Assembly (NCBI RefSeq): GCF_029109325.1
Contig: NZ_JAQKQJ010000022.1
Span: forward strand, 44,568 to 108,567
Source: Nodosilinea sp. PGN35
Lineage (GTDB): Bacteria > Cyanobacteriota > Cyanobacteriia > Phormidesmidales > Phormidesmidaceae
Reading direction: 5' to 3'
DNA: 64,000 bases
Part shown: positions 35,170 through 44,117 of the stretch, in pieces
Layout of the letters: each line of letters begins with the position of its first letter
Position numbering within the stretch: position 1 is the first letter of the stretch
Made by a program: the position numbers and the translations under genes
The notes under the pieces: generated by a model
What the model was told of the DNA's origin: nothing
The model's input: only the letters and a program-made list of their open reading frames with translations
Databases searched by the model: none

Positions 35170-35578
35170 GACACGCCTCCTGCTGTGGCCCAACGATCAT
35201 AGCGCGAGATTTGGTCGCGATCGCCCCCAGCACCGGCCTGGCTCTGAAACGGTGGCATCTCTCTCGATGCCGTAGCTTTAGGCCGCAGCCCCTGGCCAGC
35301 CCAGGCCAAACACCCTTCTTGGAGGGCTGCGATCGCTCCGGGATACGTACCTATGATCTACCGACGCATTATAGGTACAATTAAACTAGTACTTGACCAA
35401 GCTGATTTTGACAGGGGACAGCCGCTCTGGGTGCAGGGTGCAAGGTATACGGTCTACAGCTCACCTTGAACCTGAAACCGTGAACCGTATACCCCACTGA
35501 CCCGTCATCTTTAGCTTGGCAGTCTACATAGCTAGCAGGGTTCGATAGCACCTGACCTCATTGTTTGGGAGATGTGAC
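35170..35578. other. Divergent intergenic region with repeats
   Basis: It contains the 28-base block at 35384-35411 shared with 24675-24702 and a heptad fold-back (35437-35500). GGTATACGGT (35444-35453) is the perfect complement of ACCGTATACC (35484-35493). No gene is seen. Confidence 0.55.
35384..35500. repeat. Composite repeat: shared 28-base block plus heptad fold-back
   Basis: ACTAGTACTTGACCAAGCTG and the following ATTTTGA match the inverted copy at 24675-24702 in 26 of 28 positions. After ~25 bases come heptads AGGTATA, CGGTCTA, CAGCTCA, CCTTGAA, CCTGAAA, CCGTGAA, CCGTATA. The same two parts occur together at 24.6 kb, suggesting they move or are copied as a unit. Confidence 0.65.
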
Positions 35579-36064
35579 ATGGTGAAGCCAGCTAAGAACA
35601 CCATTTGCCTTTGGTACAATGGCGATGCCGAAGAGGCGGCGCAGTTTTACGCCCAGACTTTTCCCGATTCCTCCGTCGATGCGGTGCACCGCGCCCCGGC
35701 AGACTACCCCTCCGGCAAACAGGGGGATGTGCTGACCGTGCAGTTTACCGTACTGGGCATTCCCTGCCTGGGGCTCAACGGCGGCCCCACCTTCAAACAC
35801 AGCGAAGCCTTTTCGTTTCAGGTTGCCACTGCCGACCAGGCCGAAACCGATCGCTACTGGAATGCCATCGTCAACAACGGCGGCGAGGAGAGCGCCTGCG
35901 GCTGGTGCAGAGACAAATGGGGGCTGTCCTGGCAGATTACGCCCACCGTCTTGACCGAGGCGATCGCCAACCCCGACCCCGCCGTGGCCCAGCGCGCCTT
36001 CGAGGCCATGATGCAGATGCAAAAGATCGACGTCGCTGCGATCGAGGCGGCCTGCCGGGGCTGA
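35579..36064 (+). CDS. PhnB-like VOC family protein
   Basis: 161 residues from ATG 35579, with GGGAG upstream. NTICLWYNGDAEEAAQFYAQTFPDS and the later WGLSWQITP are typical of the PhnB / 3-demethylubiquinone-9 methyltransferase-like family, as is FKHSEAFSFQV. Despite the automatic family name, most members have no proven methyltransferase activity. Function unknown. Confidence 0.88.
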   Translation: MVKPAKNTICLWYNGDAEEAAQFYAQTFPDSSVDAVHRAPADYPSGKQGDVLTVQFTVLGIPCLGLNGGPTFKHSEAFSFQVATADQAETDRYWNAIVNNGGEESACGWCRDKWGLSWQITPTVLTEAIANPDPAVAQRAFEAMMQMQKIDVAAIEAACRG

Positions 36065-36174
36065 GCCCCTAGACCATCCTGCCCAGGCCAGCAGTGGCGA
36101 CCTGCTTCCCCTGGAGCGAATGGCTGCTGTTCGTGGTTGCGATGGCGATCGCTTGATGTCACAGGAGATGCCCC

Positions 36175-36570
36175 ATGGATCGATTCACTGGCGGTTGCCT
36201 CTGCGGCAGCCTCCGTCTCGTGGCAACCGGACGCCCTTACCGGGTCGGCCTCTGTCACTGTCTCGACTGCCGTAAGCACCATGGGGCGCTGTTTTACGCT
36301 GCGGCGATCTTCCCCCAAGCGGCGGTGGCGATCGCGGGCGAAACCCGCGACTACGGGGGCCGGTTTTTCTGCCCTCGCTGCGGCTCGTCCGTTTTTGCCC
36401 GCACCGCAGACGAAATCGAAGTCAACCTGGGCTGCTTAGATGCCCCCGACCAGCTAATGCCCACCTACGAAAACTGGACCATTCGGCGCGAGTCGTGGCT
36501 GCCGCCGTTTCCGCTGGCGAGGCGGTATGAGCGCGATCGCAACGCCACCAGTCGCTTTGAAGAGGATTAA
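36175..36570 (+). CDS. GFA family zinc-binding protein
   Basis: 131 residues. The zinc ligands of the glutathione-dependent formaldehyde-activating enzyme/CENP-V fold are all present: GGCLCGSLR (residues ~6-14), CHCLDCRKHHGA (~27-38) and FFCPRCGSSVFA (~64-75). Members are often called GFA but few have the formaldehyde activity. It begins 110 bases after the PhnB-like gene on the same strand. Confidence 0.9.
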   Translation: MDRFTGGCLCGSLRLVATGRPYRVGLCHCLDCRKHHGALFYAAAIFPQAAVAIAGETRDYGGRFFCPRCGSSVFARTADEIEVNLGCLDAPDQLMPTYENWTIRRESWLPPFPLARRYERDRNATSRFEED

Positions 36571-36712
36571 CACTCAATCCTGTCTGGCTAACCCCCGATT
36601 GGTTGAGGGCAAATAACCGTTTGCCCCTACAGGTTGGCCGGTTGGGAATCGGGGGTATGGAATTCGGATTCGGTATAACTCAATATAATAGTGAACCTCT
36701 AGATACGTCAGT

Positions 36713-37225
36713 ATGGCCAGTCCCATCCCCATATCAACGCTGTTTATTGGACTGCACGGTTTTATTGCTCTGGCGCTTTCTTTTTTAGTAGTAATAGAGC
36801 GAACCCGCACCCGCATCTGGCATGGAGCATCTCCAGCCGACGTGTCGAGTCAGCCAGACTACCTCCAAAAACCAGGTAAATGGGCGGCTTTTGTCGAAGG
36901 TTATACGCAAAAATCAGTGGCGGTTAAGACCAGCGAGGATGGCCTATTGCAGCGCAAAGTGCGCGCCTACGGCAACTTTGTTGAGTACGTTCCCCTGGCT
37001 CTGCTGTTCATTCTGGCGCTGGAACTGATGCAGGCTATGACCTGGCTAGTGTGGCTGTTGGGCATTACCCTGACCATTGCGCGCATCGCCCACGCCTGGG
37101 GGCTGATCAAAACCTACGGGCCGTCGCCGGGCCGGGCAATCGGGTTTTTTCTCACCTGGTTTGTCTACCTGATCGGTGCCGGAGCCTGTGTATATCTGGC
37201 GCTGCTGAGGCTGGGCCAGGGGTAG
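36713..37225 (+). CDS. MAPEG family membrane protein
   Basis: 170 residues with four hydrophobic segments. The signature RAYGNFVEYVPLALLFILALEL in parts, plus IARIAHAWG, belongs to membrane-associated proteins of eicosanoid and glutathione metabolism. Bacterial members conjugate or reduce lipophilic compounds with glutathione. An insertion of about 35 residues in the first loop (RTRTRIWHG to VKTSEDG) is longer than usual. It converges on dinB with almost no gap. Confidence 0.85.
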   Translation: MASPIPISTLFIGLHGFIALALSFLVVIERTRTRIWHGASPADVSSQPDYLQKPGKWAAFVEGYTQKSVAVKTSEDGLLQRKVRAYGNFVEYVPLALLFILALELMQAMTWLVWLLGITLTIARIAHAWGLIKTYGPSPGRAIGFFLTWFVYLIGAGACVYLALLRLGQG

Positions 37226-37228
37226 GGT

Positions 37229-38296
37229 TTAAATCTCCAGGGTCAGCTGCACATGGTCGGGCTCCCCAGTGGGTACCAGGTTAGAGAGGGTGAGGCCCAG
37301 CAGGCGCACCGGGCGATCGCGCTCCAGGTGGGCCAGCAGCATCTCTTCTGCCCAGGGCAAAATCGGCGACTCAGGGCCGATCGCCGCCCCAAACGAGCGG
37401 CTGCGGGTGATCTGCCGGTAGTTGGCGTACTTGACCTTGAGGGTGAGGGTGTGGCCCCGGCGGCGCTGTTCGCCCAGGCGACGGGTCACCTCGTTGGCGA
37501 CCCCTTCCAGGGCGCTCAGCATAGCCGCCCGGGTGGTGAGGTCGGGCGAGAACGATCGCTCCGCCCCGATTGATTTGCGAATGCGGTTGGGGTTGACGGG
37601 GCGATCGTCTTCGCCCCGCGCCACCCGGTAGTAGAAGCGGCCCACCTTGCCAAAGTGCTGCACCAGGTCGGCCTCGGCCCACTGGCGCAGGTCGGCCCCG
37701 GTGGCGATGCCCAGGGTGTGCATTTTGCGGGCGGTGACCTGGCCAATGCCGTGAAATTTTTCGATGGGCAGGGCGGCGACAAAGGCGGCGGCCTGGTCGG
37801 GCAAAATTAGGGTCAACCCGTCGGGTTTGTTCTGGCCGCTGGCCATCTTGGCGAGAAACTTGTTGACCGACACCCCCGCCGAGGCGGTGAGCCGGGTGGT
37901 GCTTACAATGTCGGCTTTGATGCGGCGGGCGATCGCCAGGGCCGAGGGCTCCTCCAGGGTGTTAGTGGTGACATCCAGGTAGGCTTCATCGAGGGACAGC
38001 GGCTCGACTAGATCGGTGTAGCGGTGAAAGATGGCGCGAATTTGCCCCGACACCTCTTTATAGACCTCGAAGCGGGGGCGGGCAAAAATCAGCTCAGGAC
38101 AGCGCTGCTGGGCGATGCGGGCGGGCATGGCCGAGTGAATGCCGTACTGGCGGGCCTCGTAGCTGGCGGCGGCCACGGCTCCCCGCTGCTCGGGCCGACC
38201 GCCCACTACCAGCGGCCTACCCCGGTACTGCGGAAAGTCCCGCTGTTCTACAGAGGCGTAGAAGGCATCCATGTCGATGTGGAGGATCTTTTTCAT
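37229..38296 (-). CDS. dinB: DNA polymerase IV (Y-family translesion polymerase)
   Basis: 355 residues, the usual length. It starts MKKILHIDMDAFYASVEQRD, with the metal-binding Asp pair; SLDEAYLDVT carries the second acidic pair, and GVSVNKFLAKMASGQNKPDG and GIGQVTARKM (helix-hairpin-helix) are typical. The C-terminal little-finger domain ends before an LEI tail; a clear QLxLF beta-clamp motif is not evident (VQLTLEI is the nearest). Roles in translesion synthesis and damage-induced mutagenesis. Confidence 0.95.
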   Translation of the reverse strand: MKKILHIDMDAFYASVEQRDFPQYRGRPLVVGGRPEQRGAVAAASYEARQYGIHSAMPARIAQQRCPELIFARPRFEVYKEVSGQIRAIFHRYTDLVEPLSLDEAYLDVTTNTLEEPSALAIARRIKADIVSTTRLTASAGVSVNKFLAKMASGQNKPDGLTLILPDQAAAFVAALPIEKFHGIGQVTARKMHTLGIATGADLRQWAEADLVQHFGKVGRFYYRVARGEDDRPVNPNRIRKSIGAERSFSPDLTTRAAMLSALEGVANEVTRRLGEQRRRGHTLTLKVKYANYRQITRSRSFGAAIGPESPILPWAEEMLLAHLERDRPVRLLGLTLSNLVPTGEPDHVQLTLEI

Positions 38297-38400
38297 GGGG
38301 ACATGGCGGTTATACCACCCCCAGGTGGGGGCTTTCTCGACCTGTGAAACGGCGGGCCGGGGGCGATGATCTAAGTATAGAAAGCCAGGGAGTAAGGACT

Positions 38401-38904
38401 ATGGCCGGGTGGCAATCGTCTCAGCAGTCGCCGTTTCAGCCGTCGATGTGGCTAGGGGCAGCCCAAGCCCAGATGGATGCGATCGCCGCCGCCCTGATGC
38501 CGCTGGGGCTGTCCCCCTCGGGTCGGGTGCAGGTGCCCTCGGTCGAAATTGAAACCACCGCCGATGCGCTGGTTGTGACCGCTTTTTTGCCGGGGGTTGA
38601 GCCCCGCTCGGTCAACGTCAGGGCCACGGCAAGGTCGCTGACCTTTTCCGGCCAGCGCCAGTCGGGCCACCGCAGCTCCCTCTTGCAGAGCGTTGGCATC
38701 AACTATTTTCAGCAGACGGTGCCCCTGCCCGAGCCGGTGATCGATCGCCAGGTGCAGGTGGCCTACAGCGGCGGGGCGATCGTGGTCACGCTGCCCAGGG
38801 TGAAGGGCTGGAGGCAGCGCCTCATGCAAAGCTGGCAGCGCAGCCGACAGCGGCTGGGCCAGGCCCTCAAAGCCTGGGGCCAGCGCCTGTTAGAAGATCG
38901 GTAA
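38401..38904 (+). CDS. Hsp20/alpha-crystallin-like small heat-shock protein
   Basis: 167 residues from ATG 38401 with GGAGTAAGG upstream. The alpha-crystallin domain spans about 40-130: VEIETTADALVVTAFLPGVEPRSVNV, SLTFSGQR, and the closing GGAIVVTLPRV. A conserved IxI-type anchor is not seen; the C-terminus is instead a very basic, Trp- and Gln-rich tail (WRQRLMQSWQRSRQRLGQAL), which may bind membrane or nucleic acid. An upstream extension to 38344 is open but less likely. Confidence 0.85.
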   Translation: MAGWQSSQQSPFQPSMWLGAAQAQMDAIAAALMPLGLSPSGRVQVPSVEIETTADALVVTAFLPGVEPRSVNVRATARSLTFSGQRQSGHRSSLLQSVGINYFQQTVPLPEPVIDRQVQVAYSGGAIVVTLPRVKGWRQRLMQSWQRSRQRLGQALKAWGQRLLEDR

Positions 38905-38994
38905 CAGAATCTAAAGCCTGGGTAAGAAAAAGTGTTGAGAGCCACCATCTGATCGACACTGGATCTAAGACAAGACCTAGGATCAATTCCATTT

Positions 38995-39345
38995 ATGACT
39001 GACTTCGACGATTTTCTCCGCCACAAGTACGCCTATGTGGCCATTGGCGAATTTAAACCCGGCTGTTTTAGCGAAGCCCGCCAGCTCTACGAAAAAGCGG
39101 TTTCGACCTACACGAAGGGTTTCCAGGGGGCGTACCTGCTCCAAGAACCCGGCAGCGATCGCGGCATCGCCATCATTCTCTGGGACAGCATTGAAAACAT
39201 GGATGGCCACCAGGACAAAGTCTATCAGCAGACCCTGGGCAAAATTGCCCACCTGTTTGAGAGGCCGCCCGTGACCTCGTTCTACGAAGTGTGCAGCGAA
39301 ATTGGCCTACCCCAAATTTTGGCCGCCGGTACCGCGAGCAACTAG
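38995..39345 (+). CDS. Antibiotic biosynthesis monooxygenase-like small protein
   Basis: 116 residues with a dimeric alpha/beta-barrel pattern: YVAIGEFKPGCFSEARQLYEKAV, GFQGAYLLQEPGSDRGIAIILWDSIENM and a C-terminal helix ending in VTSFYEV. This matches ABM-type or related stress-responsive barrels. The active site is not defined by sequence, so no reaction is assigned. Confidence 0.72.
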   Translation: MTDFDDFLRHKYAYVAIGEFKPGCFSEARQLYEKAVSTYTKGFQGAYLLQEPGSDRGIAIILWDSIENMDGHQDKVYQQTLGKIAHLFERPPVTSFYEVCSEIGLPQILAAGTASN

Positions 39346-40105
39346 CCCAACCCCCAGGGTTCTGAGCGCCCTAACAATGCCCAAACGCCAGGTGGCCCAG
39401 TCGCCCCCTGGCCCCTCGCGCAGCTCCTCAAGCGCCGGGCTGGGTCTGGCGAGCTGGCCCTAAGCTGGCGGTAGCTGAAGGATTTTTACAGAGCCAAAAT
39501 CTGGTGCTGAGATCGGCTTGCCGTAGCGCAACGGCTGCGCCCTAAAACTTCAGCTGCATCGGCGGGCTACACCAAATTCCAACCGCATAGCCCCGTGCAC
39601 ACCGTCCGCCTCAACGCCCTGTGCTTAAGGCTTTGTGAAGACTCCGAAGATATACCTAAAAAGCTATGAACTTCACAGCCCGGTGCCGACGTTTCCGGGT
39701 AACCTATGCCACCATCAGAACTATCCCAAGGGGAAAACGCGGGATAGTCACTCTGCACCTTCGCACCGATATTAAGGCAGCCTCTAGTCTGTAAAATCGT
39801 CACCCAAACTCTGTTATCCAGCTCTGTCTCTGCCTTCGCCGGGCGCTAACCCGCGCCCAGTCCACAGCTCTTGCACCAGGGAACGCAAAGGCGGCGCACC
39901 ATTCTATTGCCCAGGCCGTTACGACGGGGTGAAAGGATGGTGCCGCTGTTGACCTGCGATGCTCTGGCCCAAAGCGGCCCACCCCCAGCCGGGTAGGCTA
40001 CCACTGCCGATGGGCACACGCTGTTCGAGGGAAATATTTCCTCGGCGGCGGCAGCTTTTTGCTGCCAAGACTACCGTAAACCACTACTGAAAACTGTAGG
40101 TTAAT
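39346..40105. other. Long intergenic region (760 bases) with strong RNA-like folding
   Basis: No protein gene is supported. The centre (39560-39805) carries clustered hairpins, described separately. GGCAGC-TTTTT-GCTGCC at about 40043-40060 is a further stem 45 bases before the sugar phosphorylase start. The rest shows nothing. Confidence 0.5.
39560..39805. ncRNA. Candidate structured RNA, strand uncertain
   Basis: Three neighbouring stems: TGTGAAG (39632) with CTTCACA (39672); CCCGG (39680) with CCGGG (39695); and GAACTATCCC (39718) with GGGATAGTC (39743). All three pair with few or no mismatches and are separated by short linkers. No known family was recognised (tmRNA, RNase P and SRP RNA motifs were looked for and not found). 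It could be a small RNA on either strand or the distal leader of the downstream phosphorylase gene. Confidence 0.3.
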
Positions 40106-41989
40106 ATGACTGTTGCTAAAAATCGTTCTAAACAATCTGTCCCTGCCCCCCTGCAAACCGCAGCGGCCCAGACTTCTCCTCAAAATTACTCTATAAGTAA
40201 GCTAGATATTCCTGTAGATAGCCCACCTTTTTGCCGCGTGACCAACAATATCAAGCCCCTGCTCGAAAGAGTCTACCCTCCGGAAACCGCCGAGTGGCTG
40301 ACCGCCGAAATCTTTGCCCTGATTAAAGACACTCTGTGCCCCTCAGGCCGCGAAGATCTTAAAAAGTGGAACCACAACAATGTTCTGCTGATCACCTATG
40401 GCGATACCATCACCGACGGGAAGCGCCCCCCTCTGTCGGTGATGGCCGAGTTTCTTGAAACACACCTCTACGACACCGTTACCGGCGTCCACATTCTGCC
40501 TTTTTTCCCCTACAGCTCTGACGATGGCTTTGCCATTATCGACTACCTCAAAGTCAACCCCGAACTGGGCAGCTGGGACGATATTAGGCGCATTGCCACC
40601 AACTTCAACCTGATGGCCGATCTGGTGATCAACCACATCTCCAGCCAGCACGAGTGGTTTGAGCAGTTTAAGCAAAACGAACTGCCCGGCCGCAACTATT
40701 TCATCACCGCCGACCCCAGCGAAGATCTCTCCCAGGTGGTGCGGCCCCGCAGCTCGCCCCTGCTCACCCCCGTCGAAACTGCCGACGGCGAAAAACACGT
40801 CTGGAGCACCTTTAGTGCCGACCAGATCGACGTCAACTTCGAGAACCCCGACGTGCTGCTTGAGTACGTCAAAATTATTCTGGCCTACGTCGAGGCCGGA
40901 GCCCGCTACATTCGCCTCGACGCCGTAGGCTTTTTGTGGAAAAAGCACGGCACCAACTGCATGCACCTGCCAGAAACCCACGCGGTGGTGCGCCTGTTTC
41001 GCGAGATCTTGCAGCTGGTAGACCCCGGCATCTCGCTGATTACCGAGACCAACGTGCCCAACCGCGAGAACCTGAGCTACTTCGGCAACCGCAACGAAGC
41101 CCACATGATCTACAACTTCAGCCTGCCGCCGCTGCTGCTGAATGCGCTCATGCAGGGCCGCTCAGACCATCTCAAGACCTGGATGATGAGTATGCCCCCC
41201 GCCCCCATCGGCTGCGCCTACTTCAACTTCACCGCCTCCCACGACGGCATTGGCATGCGCCCCGCCGAAGGGCTGCTAGCCGCCGATGAGTACGAGCAGC
41301 TGATCACCGCTATGCGCAACTTCGGCGGCAAGATCAGCATGCGCAGCCGCCCCGACGGCACCGAGTCGCCCTACGAGATCAACATCTCGCTGTTTGACGC
41401 CCTCAAGGGCACCGTCAAGGGCGAAGACCAGTGGCAGGTGGAGCGCTTCCTCTGCTCCCAGACCATCATGATGGCTCTGGAGGGTATTCCTGCGTTCTAC
41501 ATCCACAGCCTGCTGGCCACCCACAACTACACCGCAGGCGTCGAAGAAACGGGCCACAACCGCACCATCAACCGCTACAAATGGGATCTTAAGCAGCTAG
41601 AATCCGCCCTGGCCGACCCCACCACTCCCCACGCTAAGGTGCTGGCGGAACTCAAGCGGCTGATTCAGATTCGCCGTCAGCAGACTGCCTTTCACCCCAA
41701 TGCCACCCAGTACACCCTGCATCCGCTCAACCAGGCCCTGTTTGCCTTCTGGCGGCAAAGCCTGACCCGCGACCAGAGCATTTTCTCAGTGCACAACCTC
41801 AGCGACCGGCCCCAGGAACTGCGCCTGAGCGATCTCAACCTGGTCAGCACCGACGACTGGTACGACCTGATCAGCGGCGACAAATTCCCCGACCTGGATA
41901 TGGCCTACCCGCTGAGGCCCTACCAGTCGGTGTGGATCACCAACAAGCCCAACGCCGCCCACGACGAGAGCATGCCGACGCTGCTGTAA
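40106..41989 (+). CDS. GH13 subfamily 18-type sugar phosphorylase (sucrose phosphorylase-like)
   Basis: 627 residues. The alpha-amylase-type barrel is complete: ADLVINHIS, catalytic nucleophile in IRLDAVGFLWKKHGT (Asp272), acid/base in LITETNVP (Glu314) and transition-state Asp in ASHDGIGMRP (Asp380). GVHILPFFPYSSDDGFAIIDY is typical of sucrose or glucosylglycerate phosphorylases. The ~45-residue N-terminal extension before PFCRVTNN is low-complexity. It cleaves a glucoside with phosphate; whether the substrate is sucrose, glucosylglycerol or glucosylglycerate cannot be settled, although the last two are cyanobacterial osmolytes. Confidence 0.9.
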   Translation: MTVAKNRSKQSVPAPLQTAAAQTSPQNYSISKLDIPVDSPPFCRVTNNIKPLLERVYPPETAEWLTAEIFALIKDTLCPSGREDLKKWNHNNVLLITYGDTITDGKRPPLSVMAEFLETHLYDTVTGVHILPFFPYSSDDGFAIIDYLKVNPELGSWDDIRRIATNFNLMADLVINHISSQHEWFEQFKQNELPGRNYFITADPSEDLSQVVRPRSSPLLTPVETADGEKHVWSTFSADQIDVNFENPDVLLEYVKIILAYVEAGARYIRLDAVGFLWKKHGTNCMHLPETHAVVRLFREILQLVDPGISLITETNVPNRENLSYFGNRNEAHMIYNFSLPPLLLNALMQGRSDHLKTWMMSMPPAPIGCAYFNFTASHDGIGMRPAEGLLAADEYEQLITAMRNFGGKISMRSRPDGTESPYEINISLFDALKGTVKGEDQWQVERFLCSQTIMMALEGIPAFYIHSLLATHNYTAGVEETGHNRTINRYKWDLKQLESALADPTTPHAKVLAELKRLIQIRRQQTAFHPNATQYTLHPLNQALFAFWRQSLTRDQSIFSVHNLSDRPQELRLSDLNLVSTDDWYDLISGDKFPDLDMAYPLRPYQSVWITNKPNAAHDESMPTLL

Positions 41990-41997
41990 CCTGATCA

Positions 41998-42038
41998 CCC
42001 TTGGGGAAACTGAGATCGCTTAGATTCCCCAAGGGTTT
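41998..42038 (+). terminator. Hairpin terminator of the sugar phosphorylase gene
   Basis: CCCTTGGGGAA (41998-42008) pairs perfectly with TTCCCCAAGGG (42025-42035), followed by TTTAG. It lies eight bases past the stop codon. Confidence 0.75.
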
Positions 42039-42082
42039 AGATTGGGGTACTTTATAACCACCCGCGAGTGGTTGGTTGAGGG

Positions 42083-42288
42083 ATGCCGAAAAAATTGGTG
42101 AATTAAAATCATCCCTTTGCCAGGCGGGCTTTGAGCATAATCAAATTAAGGGAATCCGTGAGCAGTGGGTGCATCCCAGGCTGCCAGAGTTTCCTGTTAC
42201 CCCGGCAGGTAAAGACAGCAAAGATGCCAAGGTCTGCCCACCCTACAGCGGCTGCGATCGCCGATTAGAGCCGGGATTTTGCCCTTGA
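42083..42288 (+). pseudogene. HicA-like toxin remnant with a poly-A frameshift
   Basis: The ATG at 42083 gives MPKK and then leaves frame at a run of six A. With one more A the frame would read MPKKIGELKSSLCQAGFEHNQIKG, then EQWVHPRLPEFPVTPAGKDSKDAK, which strongly resembles HicA, a small mRNA-cleaving toxin fold. The usual GSH around the catalytic His is GIR here, so the active His is lost. After AGKDSKDAK the expected helix is replaced by VCPPYSGCDRRLEPG, which reads as intergenic repeat. No hicB antitoxin is nearby. A decayed orphan is most likely. Confidence 0.62.
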
Positions 42289-42296
42289 GAATCGCC

Positions 42297-42752
42297 CTAG
42301 TCTAAAAAATTGCGGTCGTCGTCGAGGCAGGCATCCCAGCTGGCGGAAAGGGCGTCGGCGACCATGGCCTCAAAGGCGGCGGTGTTGACCGACCGCGTAA
42401 TGTGCTCGTGCATCGGATCCGACAGTGGAATCAGACGCAGTCGTCGGTTGTCCTGCACCAGGTCGAAATGGTTGCCGTCGGCCTCGGTCTTGCCAATTTC
42501 TAGACAATCGAAACTGTAAACGTTGATATAGAGTGTATGATTAGCCACGAGCGTGGCCTGCTGGCCGTCGGCAAACACCTCCATCACCAACCCCTGGCCT
42601 TCGGAGAGCGTAATGCCGTCTTGAAAGTGGCGGTACTGCACCTGCCCCAGGTCTTGCAGTAGCCTGAGCATGTCGTTTTTGTTGACAACGACCCCGCTAT
42701 CGATTAAACAGGGAGCGGGGATGCTCAGATTGCTAGCACGCTCGTGATTCAT
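42297..42752 (-). CDS. Conserved-looking hypothetical protein (151 aa)
   Basis: An acidic soluble protein. After an N-terminal ~25 residues comes MLRLLQDLGQVQYRHFQDGITLSEGQGLVMEVFADGQQATLVANHTLYINVYSFDCLEIG in pieces, a beta-rich domain, then a helical end (SVNTAAFEAMVADALSA, DDDRNFLD). No motif for catalysis is seen and no family is recognised. An internal ATG at about 42671 (MLRLLQ) is an alternative start. It is divergent from cobS. Confidence 0.7.
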   Translation of the reverse strand: MNHERASNLSIPAPCLIDSGVVVNKNDMLRLLQDLGQVQYRHFQDGITLSEGQGLVMEVFADGQQATLVANHTLYINVYSFDCLEIGKTEADGNHFDLVQDNRRLRLIPLSDPMHEHITRSVNTAAFEAMVADALSASWDACLDDDRNFLD

Positions 42753-42984
42753 GGGTTTTTAACCACGCTACGTTGGCGGTTGGAGCAAGGCCCGTGGCGA
42801 TCGCTCCTGTGGGTCTATATCCACGATACTCGATATCGCTGGGAATGATCTGCCCTGCGATCGCTCAGCTCCGGGGAAAATCCTGAGGTAATTCTGCCAA
42901 AAGCCCAGCGGCTAAGCCTTCCGCCAGAATGCTGAAGTCTCCGTATTTTTGCCGAAATGTTTTTCCCAGCGCAGAGGTGGATCC

Positions 42985-43776
42985 GTGACCCCATTGCCCC
43001 CCGCGCGACCGGGCGAAACTTCCCCCCGTCCCGGCTGGTTTGCCCGCCTGGGCGGATCCATTTTGTTCTACACAAAGCTGCCGCTGCTCCCCGGTTGGCA
43101 GCCGCGCTTTGAGGGTATCGCCCCCCTGGCTCCGGTGGTGGGCCTGGGGCTGGGCCTGGGGCTGGCGGCAGTCGATTGGGCTCTGGCGCAGCTGGGTATG
43201 CCGACGCTGACCCGCAGCGCCCTGGTGATTGGCCTGGGGGTGTGGGTAACTGGCGGTCTGCACCTCGACGGAGCCATGGATACTGCCGATGGCCTGGCGG
43301 TGATGGATCCCCAGCGACGGCTGGCGGTGATGGCCGATAGCCACAGCGGGGCCTTTGGCGTGATGGCGGCGATCGCGATTCTCGGCCTCAAAACCCTGGC
43401 TCTGGCCGAGCTGACCAGCGGACGCGGCTGGGTGCTGGTGGCGGCCATGGTGTGGGGCCGCTGGGGCCAGGTGGTGGCGATCGCCCGCTACCCCTACCTG
43501 CGGGCCGGGGGTAAGGGGGCGCTGCACCGAGAGCATCTGCGACCCCAGGACTGGCTATTGGGCGTGGCGCTGGCGCTGGGTCTCCACGGCCTCTGGCTCG
43601 GGAGACAGCCTGGCCAAATCCTGCCCGTCGGTATCAGCCTGGCGGGGGGGCTGGTCTTGGCCTGGGCGGTAGGGGCCTGGCTAAACCGGCGTCTGGGAGG
43701 CCACACGGGCGACACCTACGGAGCCACAGTGGAGTGGATTGAAACTCTGCTGCTGTGCCTGGCCACCCTGGCCTAG
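42985..43776 (+). CDS. cobS: Adenosylcobinamide-GDP ribazoletransferase (cobalamin synthase)
   Basis: Joins adenosylcobinamide-GDP and alpha-ribazole to make adenosylcobalamin (or its pseudo form) at the membrane. The signature GGLHLDGAMDTADGLAVMD and ADSHSGAFGVMA is clear, the rest being hydrophobic helices, with GGHTGDTYGA near the end as in other CobS proteins. 263 residues from GTG 42985, chosen because GAGGTGG lies just upstream; the frame runs back to 42949. No other cob gene and no cobalamin riboswitch motif were seen next to it. Confidence 0.93.
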   Translation: MTPLPPARPGETSPRPGWFARLGGSILFYTKLPLLPGWQPRFEGIAPLAPVVGLGLGLGLAAVDWALAQLGMPTLTRSALVIGLGVWVTGGLHLDGAMDTADGLAVMDPQRRLAVMADSHSGAFGVMAAIAILGLKTLALAELTSGRGWVLVAAMVWGRWGQVVAIARYPYLRAGGKGALHREHLRPQDWLLGVALALGLHGLWLGRQPGQILPVGISLAGGLVLAWAVGAWLNRRLGGHTGDTYGATVEWIETLLLCLATLA

Positions 43777-44117
43777 CCAAGCTCCTCCTTTAGACATAGA
43801 AACCGCAGACTGGGGCTCTCCGTACCGGGGGTGGTGCTGGTTAGGCAGGTGCTTGCCTATGCCGCGCTTCCCAGCGGGGCCATGCCCCGCTGAGCAGCCG
43901 ATCCATTGCTTCCAAAAGCCCTGCGGCTACACCTTTTGACTCGGTTGCTCCTGATCCGGTTGAGCCCTCCTGGGCTGAGCCTCAAATTGTGCTGGATAGC
44001 CAATGCTAACCCTTTAGTTTTTGCCAGCTCAACCAAAAGCACCGCCCGATCCCTAGGGCTGCTAAAGACCTGCTTAACGTTCATGCTGCATTTTGCATCT
44101 ATAACCTGAGGATATCC
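43777..44117. other. Intergenic region after cobS
   Basis: CAGCGGGGC (43872-43880) and GCCCCGCTG (43884-43892) form a strong short-loop hairpin; TAGGCA/TGCCTA lies just before it (about 43842-43859). There is no T-run. No gene is seen in the following 220 bases, which should hold the promoter of the DUF4394 gene. Confidence 0.5.

Noticed and set aside
39567..39803. 78-codon minus-strand open frame in the large gap
   Set aside because: No ribosome site, and the hairpin arms account for the sequence better than a protein does.
42785..42984. Possible cobalamin riboswitch before cobS
   Set aside because: The conserved B12-box (GCCACTG) and its partner blocks were not found.
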